Translations under genes and position numbers: made by a program | The notes under the pieces: generated by a model | The model's database searches: none | Told to the model about the DNA's origin: nothing | What the model saw: the letters and a program-made list of their open reading frames with translations, nothing else | From: Mycolicibacterium komanii | Lineage (GTDB): Bacteria > Actinomycetota > Actinomycetes > Mycobacteriales > Mycobacteriaceae | DNA length: 64,000 nucleotides | Assembly: GCF_001050035.1 (NCBI RefSeq) | Contig: NZ_CVTA01000055.1 | Location: 233,506 to 297,505 of the forward strand | Reading direction: 5' to 3' | Part shown: positions 63,844 to 64,000 of the stretch, piece by piece | How positions within the stretch are numbered: position 1 is the first letter of the stretch | Layout of the letters: every line of letters begins with the position of its first letter

Positions 63844-64000
63844 GTGCGCAAGGTAGTGATGTGCGCTGCTGCGGCCCTGTTCGCCGGGGGGCTGGTGACC
63901 GTGACACCGCCGAGCGCGGAAGCGACGCTGTGCGGTTCGGTCGGCGGCAGGTTCGTCGACGTGACCGGCTGTGCGGACCCACTTTCGGTTCTCAACGAAC
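63844..64000 (+). CDS. Small secreted protein, N-terminal part, truncated by window edge
   Basis: Begins at GTG 63844 after the strong ribosome binding site GGAGGGAGGAG; an ATG two bases earlier is out of frame and stops at once. The visible 52 codons encode a signal peptide (VRKVVMCAAAALFAGGLVTVT, then PPSAEA) and a mature start with Cys residues (LCGSVGGRFVDVTGCADPL), suggesting a disulfide-bonded exported protein. The family cannot be named from so short a piece. The gene continues to the right. Confidence 0.75.
   Translation, partial: MRKVVMCAAAALFAGGLVTVTPPSAEATLCGSVGGRFVDVTGCADPLSVLNE

Noticed and set aside
63584..63995. Overlapping minus-strand frames in the last gap
   Set aside because: They run into the signal-peptide gene starting at 63844 and encode Arg/Ser/Pro-rich shadows with no ribosome binding site.

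Overview
The window is chromosomal DNA of a mycobacterium, most likely a fast-growing Mycolicibacterium-type species. The DNA is GC-rich, with GTG and TTG starts and many ATGA/GTGA/TTGA start-stop overlaps. As I remember the M. tuberculosis gene order, long stretches match it in inverted orientation: folD and its DUF3017 partner (Rv3356c-Rv3355c), a methyltransferase, metX, metY, icd, hydrolase, trpS and yihY (Rv3342-Rv3335c), dacB1 and an aminotransferase (Rv3330-Rv3329), sdhBADC, cdd, deoA, add (Rv3319-Rv3313c), upp, pmmB, deoD, amiB1, amiA1 (Rv3309c-Rv3305c) and Rv3304, lpdA, glpD2, rluA-like (Rv3304-Rv3300c). These comparisons are from memory; no search was run.

Layout. 1-9.4 kb: a truncated Rv1747-like double-FHA ABC transporter, a SnoaL-like protein with a divergent TetR regulator, a secreted hypothetical, an Old-Yellow-Enzyme family oxidoreductase, folD-DUF3017, a TetR-flavin monooxygenase operon, and a TetR/hydrolase divergent pair. 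8.7-14.6 kb: methionine synthesis (metY, metX, methyltransferase) behind a SAM-IV riboswitch, then a monomeric isocitrate dehydrogenase. 14.6-22 kb: hydrolase, exonuclease III, trpS, YihY, a SugE-type exporter, a nitronate monooxygenase-like protein, dacB1 and an SMP-30-like protein. 22-25.5 kb: a probable putrescine or diamine catabolic module (Lrp regulator, class III aminotransferase, aldehyde dehydrogenase).

25.5-32 kb looks accessory. It holds a large secreted protein built of a duplicated module (Ig/cadherin-like domain plus six RCC1-like repeats), a LuxR-type ATPase regulator, and a decayed, diverged second copy of the 3' end of the aldehyde dehydrogenase. The two copies of that 3' end bracket the segment. 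32-39.6 kb: the Rv3230c-DesA3 type stearoyl-CoA desaturase pair, an ECF41/SigJ-type sigma factor with its convergent carboxymuconolactone-decarboxylase partner and a textbook ECF41 promoter, and a fused adenylate cyclase-ATPase.

39.6-54.5 kb: succinate dehydrogenase and, divergent from it, nucleoside salvage (cdd, deoA, add, upp, pmmB, deoD). This stretch also contains a small EspC-like protein followed by an NlpC/P60 endopeptidase with a WXG-type N-terminus (a probable type VII secretion pair) and two M20 amidohydrolases. 54.5-64 kb: a TetR/FAD oxidoreductase pair, a gamma-glutamylcyclotransferase-fold protein, lpdA-glpD2-pseudouridine synthase, a secreted GH2 glycosidase, an approximately 580 bp gene-free stretch and the start of a small secreted protein.

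A property of the whole window: all 14 convergent gene pairs end within 12 bp of each other or overlap. Six interlock their stop codons in 4 bp, and four overlap by 32-34 bp. No tRNA, rRNA, CRISPR array, insertion sequence or phage gene was seen.
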